Source: Toxorhynchites rutilus septentrionalis (lineage: Eukaryota; Arthropoda; Insecta; Diptera; Culicidae). From it: a DNA stretch of 64,000 nt. Location of the stretch: NCBI RefSeq assembly GCF_029784135.1, contig NC_073744.1, forward strand, positions 102,483,303 through 102,547,302, written 5' to 3'. A program made the position numbers and the translations under genes. Below the pieces are notes generated by a model that saw only the letters and a list, made by a program, of their open reading frames with translations, searched no databases and was not told the DNA's origin. The stretch's first letter is position 1; every line of letters starts with the position of its first letter. This document shows positions 34,044-46,468 of the stretch, one piece after another.

Positions 34044-34302
34044 TTGGATGCGGCAAAGGAGGCAGAGGAGCGAAGTGCATTGCTTCGCATCGTATCACAC
34101 CCGCTATCCGTCGTTTAGCTCGTCGTGATGTGTGCCAATCAAACCCTAGCAAATCGACGCACAGAAGCCGATGGCGCCAAAGTCAAGGAAAGCATCAGCG
34201 AATCCGTAAAAGCTACCGCTCCCAAAACTAAACTGCTACATCCGACTGAAACGCAGCAGATTCCGTACAACCCATTAAACCATTCCAGTCCTTCTCAGGA
34301 CT
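34044..34302 (+). pseudogene. Histone H4 pseudogene fragment with histone stem-loop
   Basis: From 34044 the frame reads LDAAKEA..., while the frame of the longer ORF gives GCGKGGRGAKCIASHRITP followed by AIRRLARRDV (to 34132). This aligns with the H4 N-terminal tail and the ITKPAIRRLARRGGV helix. The histone then stops matching; the next 150 bp (AKVKESISESVKATAPKTK) is lysine-rich and might derive from H1. It ends with a perfect stem-loop AGTCCT-TCTC-AGGACT at 34287-34302, then AAAGAGTTTA about 20 nt on. Non-functional: more than half of H4 is missing. The H4 match is strong but short; the H1 idea is a guess. Confidence 0.65.
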
Positions 34303-34420
34303 TTCAGTTTGTTTTGAAACAAAAGAGTTTATTTTACTGTTTTCCACTCACCACAAAAACTATATAAAACCGATCAAAAATACGGTTTATTTTTACATTT
34401 TCTACTAACAACTAACATAG

Positions 34421-35603
34421 AACGTATCACGTCAAAAACATACGTTTCATCAACCACATTTTACTGGATTTGGCAAAAGAAGCGAAGGACATATGCATGC
34501 ATGTATATAACGGAACGCTCCAGTCATACACAGCCCGTTAGGGCCCCTTCAAAAACAAGAACGAACGATACACAGTCCGTATCAGACAAGTGCATGAAGG
34601 AATTCTATAAAATAATATTTTTGCGGTGCCTTTGCGCCAACTACACGGGCGAGTAGCACCATAGTAGCAAAAAATGTCGAAGTTCGTGACATCTGGTAGT
34701 AATGTTTTTCTTCTTTTGAATTATAGAGACTTTAAACTTTACGTTCATTCGTCTCTAGCCCTGAGAAGGGACCTTGCGAAGAAAACTAGTTCATACTCTT
34801 TCTCGACCTACCTTTAGAAAGACATTTTCATTTTCGCTCAGCACTTCTCAGCCTAAGTGGTGCGGACTCAATCCACTTCATTCTCAAGCAAATTCATGCA
34901 TGTTTTCAAACGATTTCTTGCAATAAATTCTCAGACCACCAGAGATGCCAGATTTACAAATATGTTTGTAAATTTACAGACATATCTGTAAAACATTCAT
35001 CACATCTATTCATCACATCAAAAATATTTGACTCACCATATGACATTTTTCCATAGTTTTAATACAGAAAAGTTATTATATTTAGTATATATCAATACAC
35101 ATCACGTTAGACCAGCGATACTCAACCTGCGGCCCGGCAGTCCTTCTTGTTGGCCCATCTGGTTTGTATGATGTTTGGAACTCATACACATAAGTACTTT
35201 TGCCTCGACATCATTGCAGACGAAAAAGAGGATACGGTTATTCACAATTAATGAACAATTGCATTCTCTGCAGGTAAGGAAAAATCTTGAACGAAAATTG
35301 TCTCTGATAATTATTTTCTGTTCTAGATAAGATTGTTTTGCTGAAATGCAAGGAGATTTATTGAAAAATAGTAGGGTCAGGACTATGTCTTCTAAGTATT
35401 TAAACAACATCGAATAAAAATTTTCATTCTATTTTCAACAACTTACATTTGCTTTCGGGTCTGCTTATGACGAAATATGGGTTACTGTTCGATATTGTTA
35501 CGACATACATGGTTCATGGCCGTGTGGTGATCTAAAACTTGTATAGCCTTGCATGGCGGATGGAAAATATACACTGCATTTTTTTATAAATTTCATCAAC
35601 GAC
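34421..35603. other. Intergenic, no gene recognised
   Basis: Contains a TATATAAAA box near 34360 just upstream, and a minus-strand copy of the AGAGACGAATGAAC tail at about 34706-34773. At 34946 there is an end-like sequence (CCAGAGATGCCAGATTTAC) whose inverted partner (AGAGCTGCCAGATG) is near 37375-37390, possibly framing a degenerate hAT element. No convincing ORF. Confidence 0.4.
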
Positions 35604-35617
35604 AAGACCGCAAGCCT

Positions 35618-35883
35618 AAGACGGCGCCAGTGGTTGTGTGGTTAACGTAACAGCTTCACAATCCGATCAGCCTGGGTTCAATCCCAGCTGGCGTCGTTGG
35701 GATTTTCTGAGGTGAAAAATCTCTGGTTACGTCTTCCTTCGGAAGGGAAGTAAAAGAAGTTGACCCGGCTCATGAGTTGTTGAGTCTGATAGGTAGGAAC
35801 AGGTGGAGTCGCCTCCCTGATGTCGGTGATTGGCACTAAAGTGGCGGAAATAGGCCGACGAAAAATAAGCGAAGATAAAAAAA
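35618..35883 (+). mobile_element. tRNA-derived SINE, Feilai-like
   Basis: An exact 14-bp duplication AAGACCGCAAGCCT (35604-35617 and 35884-35897). The 5' tRNA-like part has an A box (GTGGTTGTGTGGTTAACG) and B box (GGTTCAATCCC). The tRNA-unrelated body follows (GTGATTGGCACTAAAGTGGC), then a GATAAAAAAAA tail. 266 bp, apparently full length. It resembles the mosquito Feilai family from memory; the name is not verified. Confidence 0.85.
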
Positions 35884-36014
35884 AAGACCGCAAGCCTTGG
35901 TGGATGTCCAATATATCAACGGAGAAATACTGTTTTTCATAAAAATTAACAACGCGTATGTTTGTGTATGTATGTGTAGATCGTTGAAACATTTAAACAC
36001 ACTTACAGCACATA

Positions 36015-37080
36015 AGTTATTAAGTGGTCCGAAAAATAATTTTTTTCCACTTTTTCCCAAATATGACAAATGAAAATTAATAACTTTTGAATCACTGAAT
36101 CGATTTAGATGATCGACATATAAAATTGACCTAGCCTTTTATAAAAAAATATTTAACTTGCGAAAAACATAATTATATTTTTGTAATTATTGATTGTAGT
36201 CGTTTTTTATTTTTTATGACTTTAGACTAGAGGGCGCTATATTTTTTTATATTTTTTCTTGAAAGCTGAGGATTTTTTACACAACATATCTCGATATCAG
36301 GGTTGCTATTTTTTCGTTTTTTAGATATGATTTTTAAAAACAAATCATTTTTCCCCATTTGTCCAAAAATAACTTTCTGCAAAAAATCATAACATTTGAA
36401 CTACTGAACCGATTTAGATGATCGATATATTAAATTGAAGCCAATAAGCAAAATTCACACTTGCGGGAAGATAGGATTCTAGTAGCATAGGTCTAGTTTA
36501 GTCACATATGAATATTGATCGAAGACTTAAAACATGTTAAATTTACAAAATTCTAACTTAAAAACGATAATTTTAGCATCTCTGATATCGAGATATGTTA
36601 GGTAAATAATCCTCAGCTTTCCATAAAAAATATAAAAAAATATAGCGCTCCTATCTTTAACCGAGAAAACTATGAAAAACTAACTGAATCCATAATTACA
36701 AAAACAAAATTCTATTTTTTCGCAAAAGTAATATTTTTTCAAAGAAAAATAACTCGTAAGCTTCAAATTGATATGTCGATGATATGAATCGGTCCAATAG
36801 TTCGAAAGTTATGACTTTTTGTAGTGGGAAAAATGGGGAAAAAATGTTTTTCGAACCATCGATTAGTTTTGCAAAATCATATTTCAAAAACGAAAAAAAT
36901 AGCATCTCTGATATCGAGTTTTTTTTATAGATATGCAAGTTAAATATTTCTCAATTAAAGCTCATTGGCTTAAATTTGATATGTCGATCATCTAAATCGG
37001 TTGAGTGGTTCGAAAGTTATAAATTTTTGAAAAAAGTCATTTTGGGAAAAAGTGGAAAAAAATGATTTTTGGTATCACCC
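36015..37080. repeat. Foldback repeat of about 1.07 kb
   Basis: The outer parts are inverted copies: a left block ending CACTGAATCGATTTAGATGA and a right block starting TCATCTAAATCGGTTGAGTG. The motif ATCGATTTAGATGATCGA-like plus TCGAAAGTTAT recurs at least four times within the block in both orientations. Very AT-rich; no ORF. Confidence 0.7.
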
Positions 37081-37390
37081 TAAAATGGAAATGGGCACCC
37101 TAATGACAAATTAAAAAAATACGAGTTTAATGTTTTGCGATAAAGAACAAAATTACCACTTTTGACGAAGATCTGAGAACCACTATATTAGTTTGGCATG
37201 GAATGGCTGTATATATATACAGAATACAATCTTACGTGCATCGTGATGTACAAAGTATTAATGAATAAGTGAAAATTAACGTTAAAAGACATTTCTATAG
37301 ATCTGCACACTTTTACAGACTTTTCCACATTTTTAACAGACATTCACATGTTTTTACAGACTTTTTTTAAAAATCATCTGGCAGCTCTTC

Positions 37391-39004
37391 CTTCCACTTT
37401 TTATCGAATATTTCCAAATCGCAGGAGTAAACATTTACGTGACTCTGACTTTGTTTGTTTTTGTTACGTTCGCAAAAACGTTATGACAAAGAGAGGGGAC
37501 ATTAAAAATGCGTTGCTCAGTGAAAGGCTGAGATGCTATTTTAGAGATGCAATGGTTAATTAAACAATTGACGGAAAAATGTAGTTCGTTCATTTTTTAA
37601 TTTTACTTATTTTTGCCCTTGACAACAATACCTCTTTTATAGTGTTGATTATCATAAGAAAAATAACACTCCTGATCAAGCCCCGGGCAAGGGGATATGA
37701 TCCGCGAGTCAAGATGTGCTACAAATTTAGCTGTCATTGCCAAACCTATCAAATTACTCGGCGAACTCAAGGCAAATCTATGGAACAAGGTGCGCCCATT
37801 CGCTAACTAAAAAAAGAATTGTTTTTTGAAAAAAAAATTTATGTGAAATGTAATGATCATGATGATCACAAGGGTCTGAATGATAATATAAAACGTAGAA
37901 CCCTAGGTTGATCACTTGAAATGTAGTATTATATTATAATGTAAACCAACTTAAGAAATTGAAAGAATTTAAGTGAAATAAAAGGGTTTGAATGAATTCT
38001 GCATTATTTCAATAATTTCAGTTGTATTTAGCTGCTGCTCATGCTTTATTCGAAAATTTGCGTTTTGCGTGCGGAAAAAATGAAGCGTTTGCCGAATAAA
38101 ACGTTCTATTGAATAGAGTTCACAAACCGTGCACAAGTGTAACACAATAATCACAAAAACTCACCATTATAATATAAAATCAGCATCAAACACAATTTCA
38201 GTTTCATATTATTTCACAATTTTCGAGGAAACGTATTACTCTATTACATAGAATACATATTGAATACAGAAAAGTAAATTTTCATTCATTATTTTTTGTT
38301 CTAGAAGTGTGTTAATTTCGTCCTTAATTTCGTTTTCCAAATGGCGCAAATCATTATGGTGCCTTCAACGCAAAGACAATAAATGAAACGCTTGCAGCGT
38401 AAAACGTAATGAATATAATGAATATAGCAATGAGTATTTCATAAAGTATCAGTATATTCCACAAATTGTGCTCAATCGTCTTAATTTACTTTTGTGTATT
38501 TTTTAAATGGCTGCAGAAAACCACTTCACGTTTTGACCCACCTGGTAGTATGTTAAGTGCCTTGTTTTACACCAGCTTGAGAGTTTGGCAGTTCTCGCGA
38601 GTGACAGTGGTCGCAAATTGCATTTGCGACCCGGACATGTTTGACGCTGTCAAATCCTATGTGCTAGTATACGGATGCCCTCAGGCTGCTCCTGATCGTT
38701 GGATCTCTTTTGACATTTCAATTGGATCTTTTTTGACAGCCGTTTTGATTCAGTCCGCACTACCTAGTTCTCAGCAAACGAGTCTGCTTTCGGCGGCACC
38801 AAGCGACGCCATGAGCAATATTCATTTAGGGAGGCAGATTAATCTCCCATCGAACTAGCAGGCCCGAAGGCAGTTTTGAATTGGTAAAATTTAAATGTAT
38901 TTATTTTTTTGATTTTAGATGTTTGATTGTTCAAAACAATTATATAAATTTTTATATATATTGCCTGATGTTTCTACCTAAACACATCATTCAAACACAT
39001 TTTT
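37391..39004. other. No gene recognised; relict repeats
   Basis: The segment 38160-38300 is related to 29580-29900. An open frame of 130 codons at 38466-38858 is GC-richer than its surroundings, but I cannot relate it to any protein and it has no start context or neighbours that argue for a gene. GGCAGTTTT[GA]AA at about 38868 also occurs near 5662. Confidence 0.35.
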
Positions 39005-39793
39005 TTTCATGCGCAACGCTTATTGCTCAGTCATTTCATGATGAATTGATGACATTTTTGCGTCAATCGAGTTCGGTACTCCATAACAATTTTTTATATT
39101 GAAGAAAATAATCTCATCCCCTATCCTAACGGAAATACCCACTTCTGATTGGTCGAAATTGACGACACATGCGGAGAGTCCCTAACAGAGACATCAAAAC
39201 CAAGCTGCCTGGGGGAAATCGGTATTGCAAATACATTAAAGTAGGGGGAGCTTTTGTTCCTATTGAAATGTGTTCCCTAACAGAGACATCAAAACCAAGA
39301 TGCTCGGGGAAATCGGCATTGCAAATATATGCAAGTCGGGGGTTGCTCCATGAAATTTCATATCAATGACCGATCGTTTATTGTGAAAAATTTAGCACAA
39401 GTGTAAGTGTAAAAGTTATGCTAAGAATGACTTGATATATGAAACGATTTATTTTAATTTCCTAAAATTAAAAACCAAGGTGTGTTCCCGCTCGAGAACG
39501 GGTCGTTTAGTTTAAGCTGTCTGTTTTTTACGGCGAGAAAAATTGGAAAAGTGAAGAAATATTCAAAAAAGTGATTTCCCATATCCTCTATATATAGTAT
39601 TAGGTGTTGTTAGTCCAATTAAAATTGAATTGGGTTGAATAAACACTCAGAAAGTAAAAATTATAAAAAAAGTCACAGGAGGGTTGTGTCCAAGACACGA
39701 CCGCATAGTTGACGTAGGATTCCGTTAGACTATCTGTTGATTTTGGATATGTTTGAAGAATTACATCGTTAAACTCTTTGATAATGATTTGGT

Positions 39794-39809
39794 GGCCCTG
39801 AAAAGGACC
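39794..39809 (-). other. Histone-type 3' stem-loop (minus strand)
   Basis: Minus-strand GGTCCT-TTTC-AGGGCC followed by CACCAAATCATTATCAAAG and an AAAGAGTTTA element. It is the inverted counterpart of 40343-40358, with one imperfect pair. Confidence 0.75.
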
Positions 39810-40188
39810 GTTTTGTTCGGTTGTTGGGTATTGTTTGTTAACTTCATCAGTGGGATGATAGCAGAAGGATGATAAACAGTCGTTGGATGGTGATATCAGA
39901 TAAAATATACCGTGGTGGAACGAGATATGATGAAAACCGCCCTATGTGATCCTAGACGAGATGCCTCCTGTGATATGTATAGATGAAATAAAAAAAATTC
40001 ACCAATGTGATATAAGACAATTACCAATATCGAACACAATTATCATTTTTTTTCATCAGTAACAACATGTTACTTTAATATAGAGAAAACATATTTGAAA
40101 TGGAGAAGGTAATTTTTTTATAATTTTTACTTTCTGAGTGTTTATTCAACCCAATGCGAATTTTAATTGGACTAACAACTTCTAATAC

Positions 40189-40358
40189 TATATATAGAGG
40201 ATATGGGAAATCACTTTTTCCAATATTTCTTCCCTTTTCCAATTTTTCTCATCGTAAACTTCCCTTGGGTGAAAACAAAACATCCTTCTGCTATCATCAC
40301 ACTGATGAAGTTAACAAACAATACCCAACAACCGAACTAAACGGCCCTTTTCAGGGCC
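40189..40358 (+). pseudogene. Histone gene relic reduced to TATA box, leader and stem-loop
   Basis: TATATATAG at 40189-40197, a short leader, then a perfect histone stem-loop GGCCCT-TTTC-AGGGCC at 40343-40358 with ACCAAA after it and AAAGAGTTTA about 17 nt downstream. Only about 145 bp separate promoter and stem-loop, so essentially all coding sequence has been deleted while both regulatory ends remain. The histone type cannot be told. Confidence 0.6.
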
Positions 40359-41430
40359 ACCAAATCATTATCAAAGAGTTTAACGATGTAATTCTTCAAA
40401 CATATCCAAAATCAACAGATAGTCTAACGGAATCCTACGTCAACTATGCGGTCGTGTCTTGGAAACAACCCTCCTGTGACTTTTTTTGCACCAATTGATA
40501 GCTTTATTTATTAGTGTCCAAACAAAACGACCCGTTCTCGAGTTGGAACACACCTTGGTTTTTAATTTTAGGAAATTAAAATAAATCGTTTCATATATCA
40601 ACTCATTTTTAACATTTAACTGCTATCATATACAATTTTAAACTTACATTTGTGCTAAATTTTCCACAATACAGGATCGGTCTTTGATATGAAATTTCAC
40701 GAAGCAACCAACGTCAAAAGTTCCAAATCAAAATTTGATTTACTAGAATTAATCGTATCACTCACCTTACATCCAATACAAAGATGCCCCCGAATGGAAA
40801 TATATTTGTAATGCCGATTTCCCCCAGGCAGCTTGGTTTTGATGTCTCTGTTCGGGAACACATTTTGGTAGGAACAAAAGTTCCCCCTACTTTCATGTAT
40901 TTGCAATGTCGATTTCCCCCAGGCAGCTTGGTATTGATGTCTCTGTTAGGGACCTGCCGCATGTGTCGTCAATTTCAACCAATCAGAAGTGGGTATTTCC
41001 GTTAAGATAGGGGTTGAGATTTTTCAATTGTTCGATAGTTAGTTTCATGACATATATTATTTTCTTCAATATAAAAAATTGTTATGGAGTGCTGAAATCG
41101 ATTGACGCAAAAATTTTATTAATGCATCATTAAAAGACTGAGCAATAAGCGTTTGAAATTGGACAATTTTCACGATGTACTCGATTTTCGAATTTCAATT
41201 TGTACCCCAATATGTTCCCGAAAGACGTAATCCTACGTCAAAAAAAATACCTTTTCCATTTCAAATATGTTTTCTCTATATTAAAGTAACATGGTTTTAC
41301 TGATGAGGAAAAATTATAATTGTGTTCGGTATTGGTAATTGTCTTATGTTACATTGGTAAGTTTTTTTTCTTTATTTCATATATACATATCACAGGAGGC
41401 ATCTCGTCTAGGATCACAGAGGGCGGTAGG

Positions 41431-41930
41431 TTATATCATATCGAATCATATGTATGAGATTTAACCGCTGTTGAATTAAATTTCAGATAGGAGCGCGAGA
41501 TAGCGTGTGGATGATAATCCAGACCCCCGGAGTTCGAACCCATATCGGAGCAGTTTTCACCAAACATCAATCTGTGCCATTTTAAACATTTAAATTCCAC
41601 TCCCAACACAAGTAAATTGAATAATTATTATATCTACAAATATAAATATTCATATATAAAAATAGCGATTCGTGAGGCTATAATAAACATTTTACGAAAA
41701 TATTTTGCGCCATTTGTTTTTTTTCTATGTCTGTAATAAATCGTATATGAGTTTGGCAAAAGTCGTATTAGGTGCGTTGACAATTCATGAATATATTCAT
41801 ATTAGATCGCAATTCAATTTCAACATAATCGCTATTATAGCCGATCAAAGTTGCATATTCATCTAAACTAATCCGGTAAGCATTTACCATGCCAGTTAGG
41901 CGCATTATATGCCAACCAAAATTTAGAGCA
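41431..41930. other. Intergenic with a tRNA-like fragment
   Basis: About 41487-41560 resembles a degenerate tRNA or SINE head: GCGCGAGATAGCGTGTGG with a B-box-like GGAGTTCGAACCC. The rest is AT-rich. I do not call a functional tRNA: no acceptor stem could be paired by eye. Confidence 0.35.
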
Positions 41931-41932
41931 TA

Positions 41933-42309
41933 CCCAGCAAACATTAAATCGTATAACTTTGCACATGATAAGTCACATATAATTTCGTATCAAATCACAA
42001 TCGCATAAAATATCAATCAAAATATCGATCATATATATCTAAAATCGCATAAAATGCAAAAACACGATTTTCCATGTCATCGATGGATTGAGTGGTAACG
42101 TTGTCGTATCAAATCGCATATCAGTCCAAAAAGCATCGCATATCGTTATATACGGCTTTATATGCGTACAAAATATGGCATATACGTATATCGCCTCCAC
42201 TTTTGTGTGTATATGCTAGTTATCTGCATCATATATCATACAAATGTATCTTGGTTGTATGTATATCGCCTCCAATTATAGCTATTCATACGACTTAATG
42301 TTTGCTGGG
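41933..42309. mobile_element. MITE of the CCCAGCAAACATTAAATCG family
   Basis: TA at 41931-41932 and 42310-42311. Inverted ends are CCCAGCAAACATTAAATCGT and CCCAGCAAACATTAAGTCGT. The sequence right after it (42316-42460) repeats the MITE's own left half (GTATAATTTTGCACGTGCTA and onward), so the MITE seems to have landed in, or next to, the left end of the larger two-gene element that shares its termini. Confidence 0.75.
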
Positions 42310-44419
42310 TAATTGTATAATTTTGCACGTGCTAAGTCTTACAAGAAATCAGAATAAATCATAATCGCATATAATATCAATCAAAGTATGTATCGTGTAT
42401 ATTTGAAATCGCACAAAATGTAAAAACTCGATTTTATATATCATTATCAAAATAAGTCGCATTTCGGTATAATAAACATCAGTTTTATGATGTACATTGT
42501 CGTAAAATAGATTTAATCTGCATCATATGCGTATATCACGCTGATGCAGTTTGTGTGTCGTATAAGCGTATAGTTTAAATCGATTCAGTACTGCAGTTAA
42601 TCGTGTTGCATGCTGAAGAAAATCATGAAACAGTAAATCATATTAGATCCTAATAAAAACATATTACATCTCATTGAAATGTCAATGAAATGCTTTAATA
42701 TTGACAAGTTTCATTTCATAACAGCAATGTCTGATCACATGCGGAAGAACAAAATAATTAAATTTAAAAAAAGTGGCTCTTATAGTCGATTACTCACAAA
42801 ACATCGCAATCGCTGGAGAGAAGCTAAACGGATCGAAACAAATATGAGCGAAACTCATAATCAATTAACAGATGAAAATGGAATGTTGAACGAAACCCAA
42901 AACAAAACAATTTGGATTTTAATTTGATTCCAGGAATGGAGCAATTCAATGACTTAATTGATGATGGTAATTTAATTTTAATTTTTAATGATTTCATAAA
43001 ACGTGTTCAATTTCAATCTATTACAGGAAACCATAGATTTTTTATGGATTTACAAAAATGGACTTCTGAATATCGGATATCTCAAACTGCACTGAAATCA
43101 CTGATTACTATTTTGAAAACGAACCTGGAATTGAATATGCCACGTGATCCAAGGACTCTGATGCAGACACCAAAAAGTGTAACCATACTCAATATGAAAG
43201 AGAATGGACAATATTGGAATCAAGGATTGGAATTATTCCTTAAACGTTCTTTCAATAATCTTACTATGCCTATGACAATAATATCAACATAGATGGTTTA
43301 CCACTGTTCAGAAATTCAATGCATAACTTCTGGCCTATTGTATGCAACATATATGAACAGCCAGATATTCCTCCTGTGGTAATTGGTATTTTTCATGGAA
43401 TTGGTAAACCGAAATGTGTGTTTGAATATCTTTCACCCTTCGTCGATGAAATATTGCCAATATTGAAATCGGGATTAGTAGTAAATGGTCACATTTTAAC
43501 AGTTAAGATCCGTTGTTTTATATGTGATACCCCAGCAAGATCATTCATCAAAGGGGTGGTGAATTTTAACGGTAAATTTGGTTGTATTAAATGTACTACA
43601 GAGGGACAATACTGTCATACATCCCGCACAATGATTTATCCAGATCTCAATGCTCCTAAACGAATGGACGAGATGTTTCGCGAAAAAAAATATCAATGTC
43701 ATCAAGTTCTTGATACTCCTCTTGCAAAACTACCAATTGATATAATAGAAGATGTCATTGTAGCCGATTCTTTACATCTGTTAGAATTGGGGGTGATGCG
43801 TAGGCTTCTCAATGGATGGCGCACGGGATCTCTAACTAGTAAACTCAAATGGAGTACATTTGAAAAAAATGAGATCTCGAAGTTCTTGTGTAGCATAACG
43901 TTCCCATCAGAATTGCATCGTCGTATGCGTTCTTTAGAATTTATTTCTCTTTGGAAAGGTCTTTTGACGTAGGACTACGTCTAACCGGAAGATATAGGGG
44001 GTGAAATGGAAATCTAGGCACTGAACAAGTAGGAAAAAATGCAAGATTTGGAACGCTTATAACTCGAGCATTTCTCAATAGATCGCAAAGGTTTTTTCAT
44101 CAATTGATAGGAAATATATCTACGCATCTATCATAACGATTAACATTTCATTTTTCTTGAGATAAATAATTGAATAATTGTGAAATATCAAGCATTGTCC
44201 AAATGCACTATGTGCCCATTTTTGATTGGTCCATTTTGTGCTCCTCAAATCGTACCGACCAAAACGGGAAACCACAGCAGCAGCGAAATAGAATGAACCA
44301 CGATTGGAAAGGAAAAAGAAAAAAATGAACGAAACATTGGTCGCAGTCTCACACATGCGTAATTCTCGAGCCAGCCAGTCAGCTTAAAAATCCCCGCTCC
44401 GCTGCCGTAACGATCATTC

Positions 44420-44628
44420 TTTGTGTGGACACCGACTGGACAACATCGTTGCTGGACGAGCTGGATGGCGAGGGATCGAGTGCCTTTCTCAAGGCAAGAG
44501 GGCGGAGGTGGTAGCGCTGGAGTAGAGTAGAGTAGAGTAGAGTTTTCAAAGGGCCTTTCTCAAGGCTAGAGACGAATGAACTGCAAAAGTTTAAAGTCTC
44601 TATAATACAATACCTTCCTTCCTTCCTT
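44420..44628 (+). mobile_element. 5'-truncated retroinsertion in copy E
   Basis: Target duplication CCGTAACGATMATTC (44405-44419 and 44629-44643, one mismatch). The 209-bp insert has TAGAGTAGAGTAGAGTAGAG, GGGCCTTTCTCAAGGC, then CTAGAGACGAATGAACTG and a tail of TACCTTCC repeats. It is the longest example in this window of the tail family seen at 31987 and 33762, and it shows the tail belongs to a retroelement. Confidence 0.75.
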
Positions 44629-44707
44629 CCGTAACGATAATTCTCATTCAAACCGTACACCACATCGTTTCGCATCACATCACATCATCAAACTAACACA
44701 AGCAGCC

Positions 44708-45115
44708 ATGTCTGGACATGGCAAAGGAGGAAAAGTGACAGGAAAGGCAAAAACCCGCTCGAACCGTGTTGGACTGCAGTTTCCCGTAGGTGTATTCGCC
44801 AATTGCTCCGCAAGGGTAGCTAGGCCGAGCGCGTTAGTATCAGTGCACCAGTCCACCTAGCAACCGTTATAGAGTTTCGGCTGCCGAAGTGATCGAGTTG
44901 GCTGGCAAAACTGCTCGCGCTTTGGTTCGGTGGACATCAAGACCTCAACAGGCAGACGCAGAAGAAAAAAAGTTTGTTGTTTCTACAAACTGCTTTGGTG
45001 GCAAATCCAGAACAAGGCGGCATCGAGGGCGTTCGAAATGGTTTTTTTTCAAAACCACGAGTACTAAGTTTTCTAAATTGGAACCATTCCATAAAACACG
45101 GCGCTCATCAGGGCC
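44708..45115 (+). pseudogene. Histone H2A pseudogene b (copy E)
   Basis: The best-preserved N-terminus in the window: [15 protein letters not shown] then [13 protein letters not shown], followed by a one-base loss in GRIHRLL and TAG at the Tyr of GNYAER. Later blocks AERVSxSAPVHLA and VIELAGKTAR are in other frames. The 3' end is a damaged stem-loop, GGCGCT-CATC-AGGGCC, at 45100-45115. Confidence 0.88.
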
Positions 45116-45796
45116 ATTAAACCTTTCAAAAAAGAGTTTACGAAATACAGTTCAATGCTTTCTAAAACAATATCCAAAATAATAATAAAACACAAATTGA
45201 TTTTTTCATAATCCTGTTTTTTAGGAAATGATGAGTATGAGAATTTGGCAGTTGTTCAGAGCTTATTGATGGTTGGGGACTTTTCCGATTATTCAATTTT
45301 CACCAATTCTTAAATTGTTTCCAGATTGAAAACTTATTCGACATTTAGCTAATTGGACGATCATGTAATGCGACATATTTATTTGGACATTTTTGTAAAC
45401 ATAGAGTGCAGGGTCCAAATTATGACCCCACATTGAAAGTCGACACTGTACCACTGTCATCACAAATGCAAAATTCAATTACAGGTTAAAATCGCCTCCA
45501 ATGCGACACTGAGCGGTGCTTCGGCACGTCGCATTAAATCTAATTTACTGTACAACATGTCACAAGCTGGATGGGAAGAAATTTTCCAACTGTGAAATAT
45601 GTGGCAAGTGGTAAACGCAATCGCTAAACAGGAAGGTTTAGCCGAACAAGATGGGGATATCGAATGATAACAGAACAATAAACTCTTTAGATTAAAGTAC
45701 AAAACGCGCGGATCCGCTGAAAAATATATCATTCTTTTTCAAAACGTAAATCAGTGTGGTTGTATGGCATCGTTTCACATCACAATATACCTAATA

Positions 45797-46031
45797 GCGG
45801 TTATAGAATTTCGGCCGCCGGAGTGCTCGAGTTGGCTTGCAAAGCTGCTCACGACAATAAGAAAACCCGTCTACAGAACAGAGCACATTCGGTTCGGTGG
45901 CAACAACTAGTTTCAGCGAGTGGCAAACGCAATCGCAAAACGGCAGCAGGTAGGAGAAGGAAAAAAATTGTTTATACAGATTGCTTTGGTGGCAAAACCA
46001 GCCACCGTAAAACACGGCGCTTTTCAGGGCC
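45797..46031 (+). pseudogene. Second histone H2A fragment (copy E)
   Basis: Lacks the N-terminus; starts at the CGGTTATAGAATTT region (AVIEF) and gives GVLELACKAAHDNKKTR. It ends with stem-loop GGCGCT-TTTC-AGGGCC at 46016-46031. Its first half resembles relic a, its 3' half relic b, so it may be a recombinant between the two. Confidence 0.7.
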
Positions 46032-46468
46032 ATTAAACCTTTCAAAGAAGACTTATTAAAAGTTTTCACAATTCCAAAGCATTCTAAAGTGACATAATAT
46101 GACATATAATATAAACTGATTGATCATTCAGTTTTCACAAACCCTTGCATGGTTTCCGAATTAAAAGTGGCTTCAAATTACAACACATTGTATGCAGGAT
46201 GGCATTGACGAATTTTCTCGGTAGCAACAACTGCTTTCTTTGGTTGATAACTGATGTTGAAAATTGACTGACGTTACATCTGCATTGTATAGAAACATAA
46301 CTAAGGAGCAACATGATGAGCTATGTATTTCCTGCTGCTCTGTTCTTATTTTAAAGTACTTTAATCCTGTGTTAATTTACTGTTGGTTTTTCAGAACGCT
46401 TATAGCTCGTTTAATTCTCGACAGATCGTAGAGTTCGTCTCCAAAACCTCAGTTCTTTTTCATTTCTA

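Larger units (their letters stand above)
33379..34420 (+). mobile_element. GACGTAGGATTACGTC-ended element carrying a histone H4 relic
   Basis: R-type terminus GACGTAGGATTACGTC after TTTT at 33375-33378. Subterminal sequence is shared with 41050-41239 and in part with 39013-39170. Then come a TATA box, a histone H4 fragment, a perfect histone stem-loop and AAAGAGTTTA. The L-type partner is uncertain; a matching L end in the right orientation is at 40480, which would make a 7-kb composite full of later insertions. Confidence 0.7.
39005..41239. repeat. Large imperfect palindrome of GACGTAGGA-group sequence
   Basis: Sequence pairs about an axis near 40080: 39013-39170 with 40985-41170, 39175-39330 with 40790-40970, CTCGAGAACGGGTCGTTT at 39490 with 40540, and an L-type end at 39672 with its inverse at 40480. 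The right boundary is an R-type end finishing GACGTAATCCTACGTC at 41239; the left R end is missing. The arms contain a tandem unit of about 100 bp (CCCTAACAGAGACATCAAAA). A further inverted pair, 39930-40120 with 41243-41430, lies across the right end. Confidence 0.7.

Noticed and set aside
34755..34775. Histone stem-loop in CCCTGAGAAGGGAC
   Set aside because: It belongs to the AGAGACGAATGAAC retro tail, pairs poorly, and lacks the downstream AAAGAG element.
38466..38858. 130-codon open frame, GC-richer than its surroundings
   Set aside because: No recognisable domain, no promoter or splice context, and flanked by relict repeats; kept only as a note.
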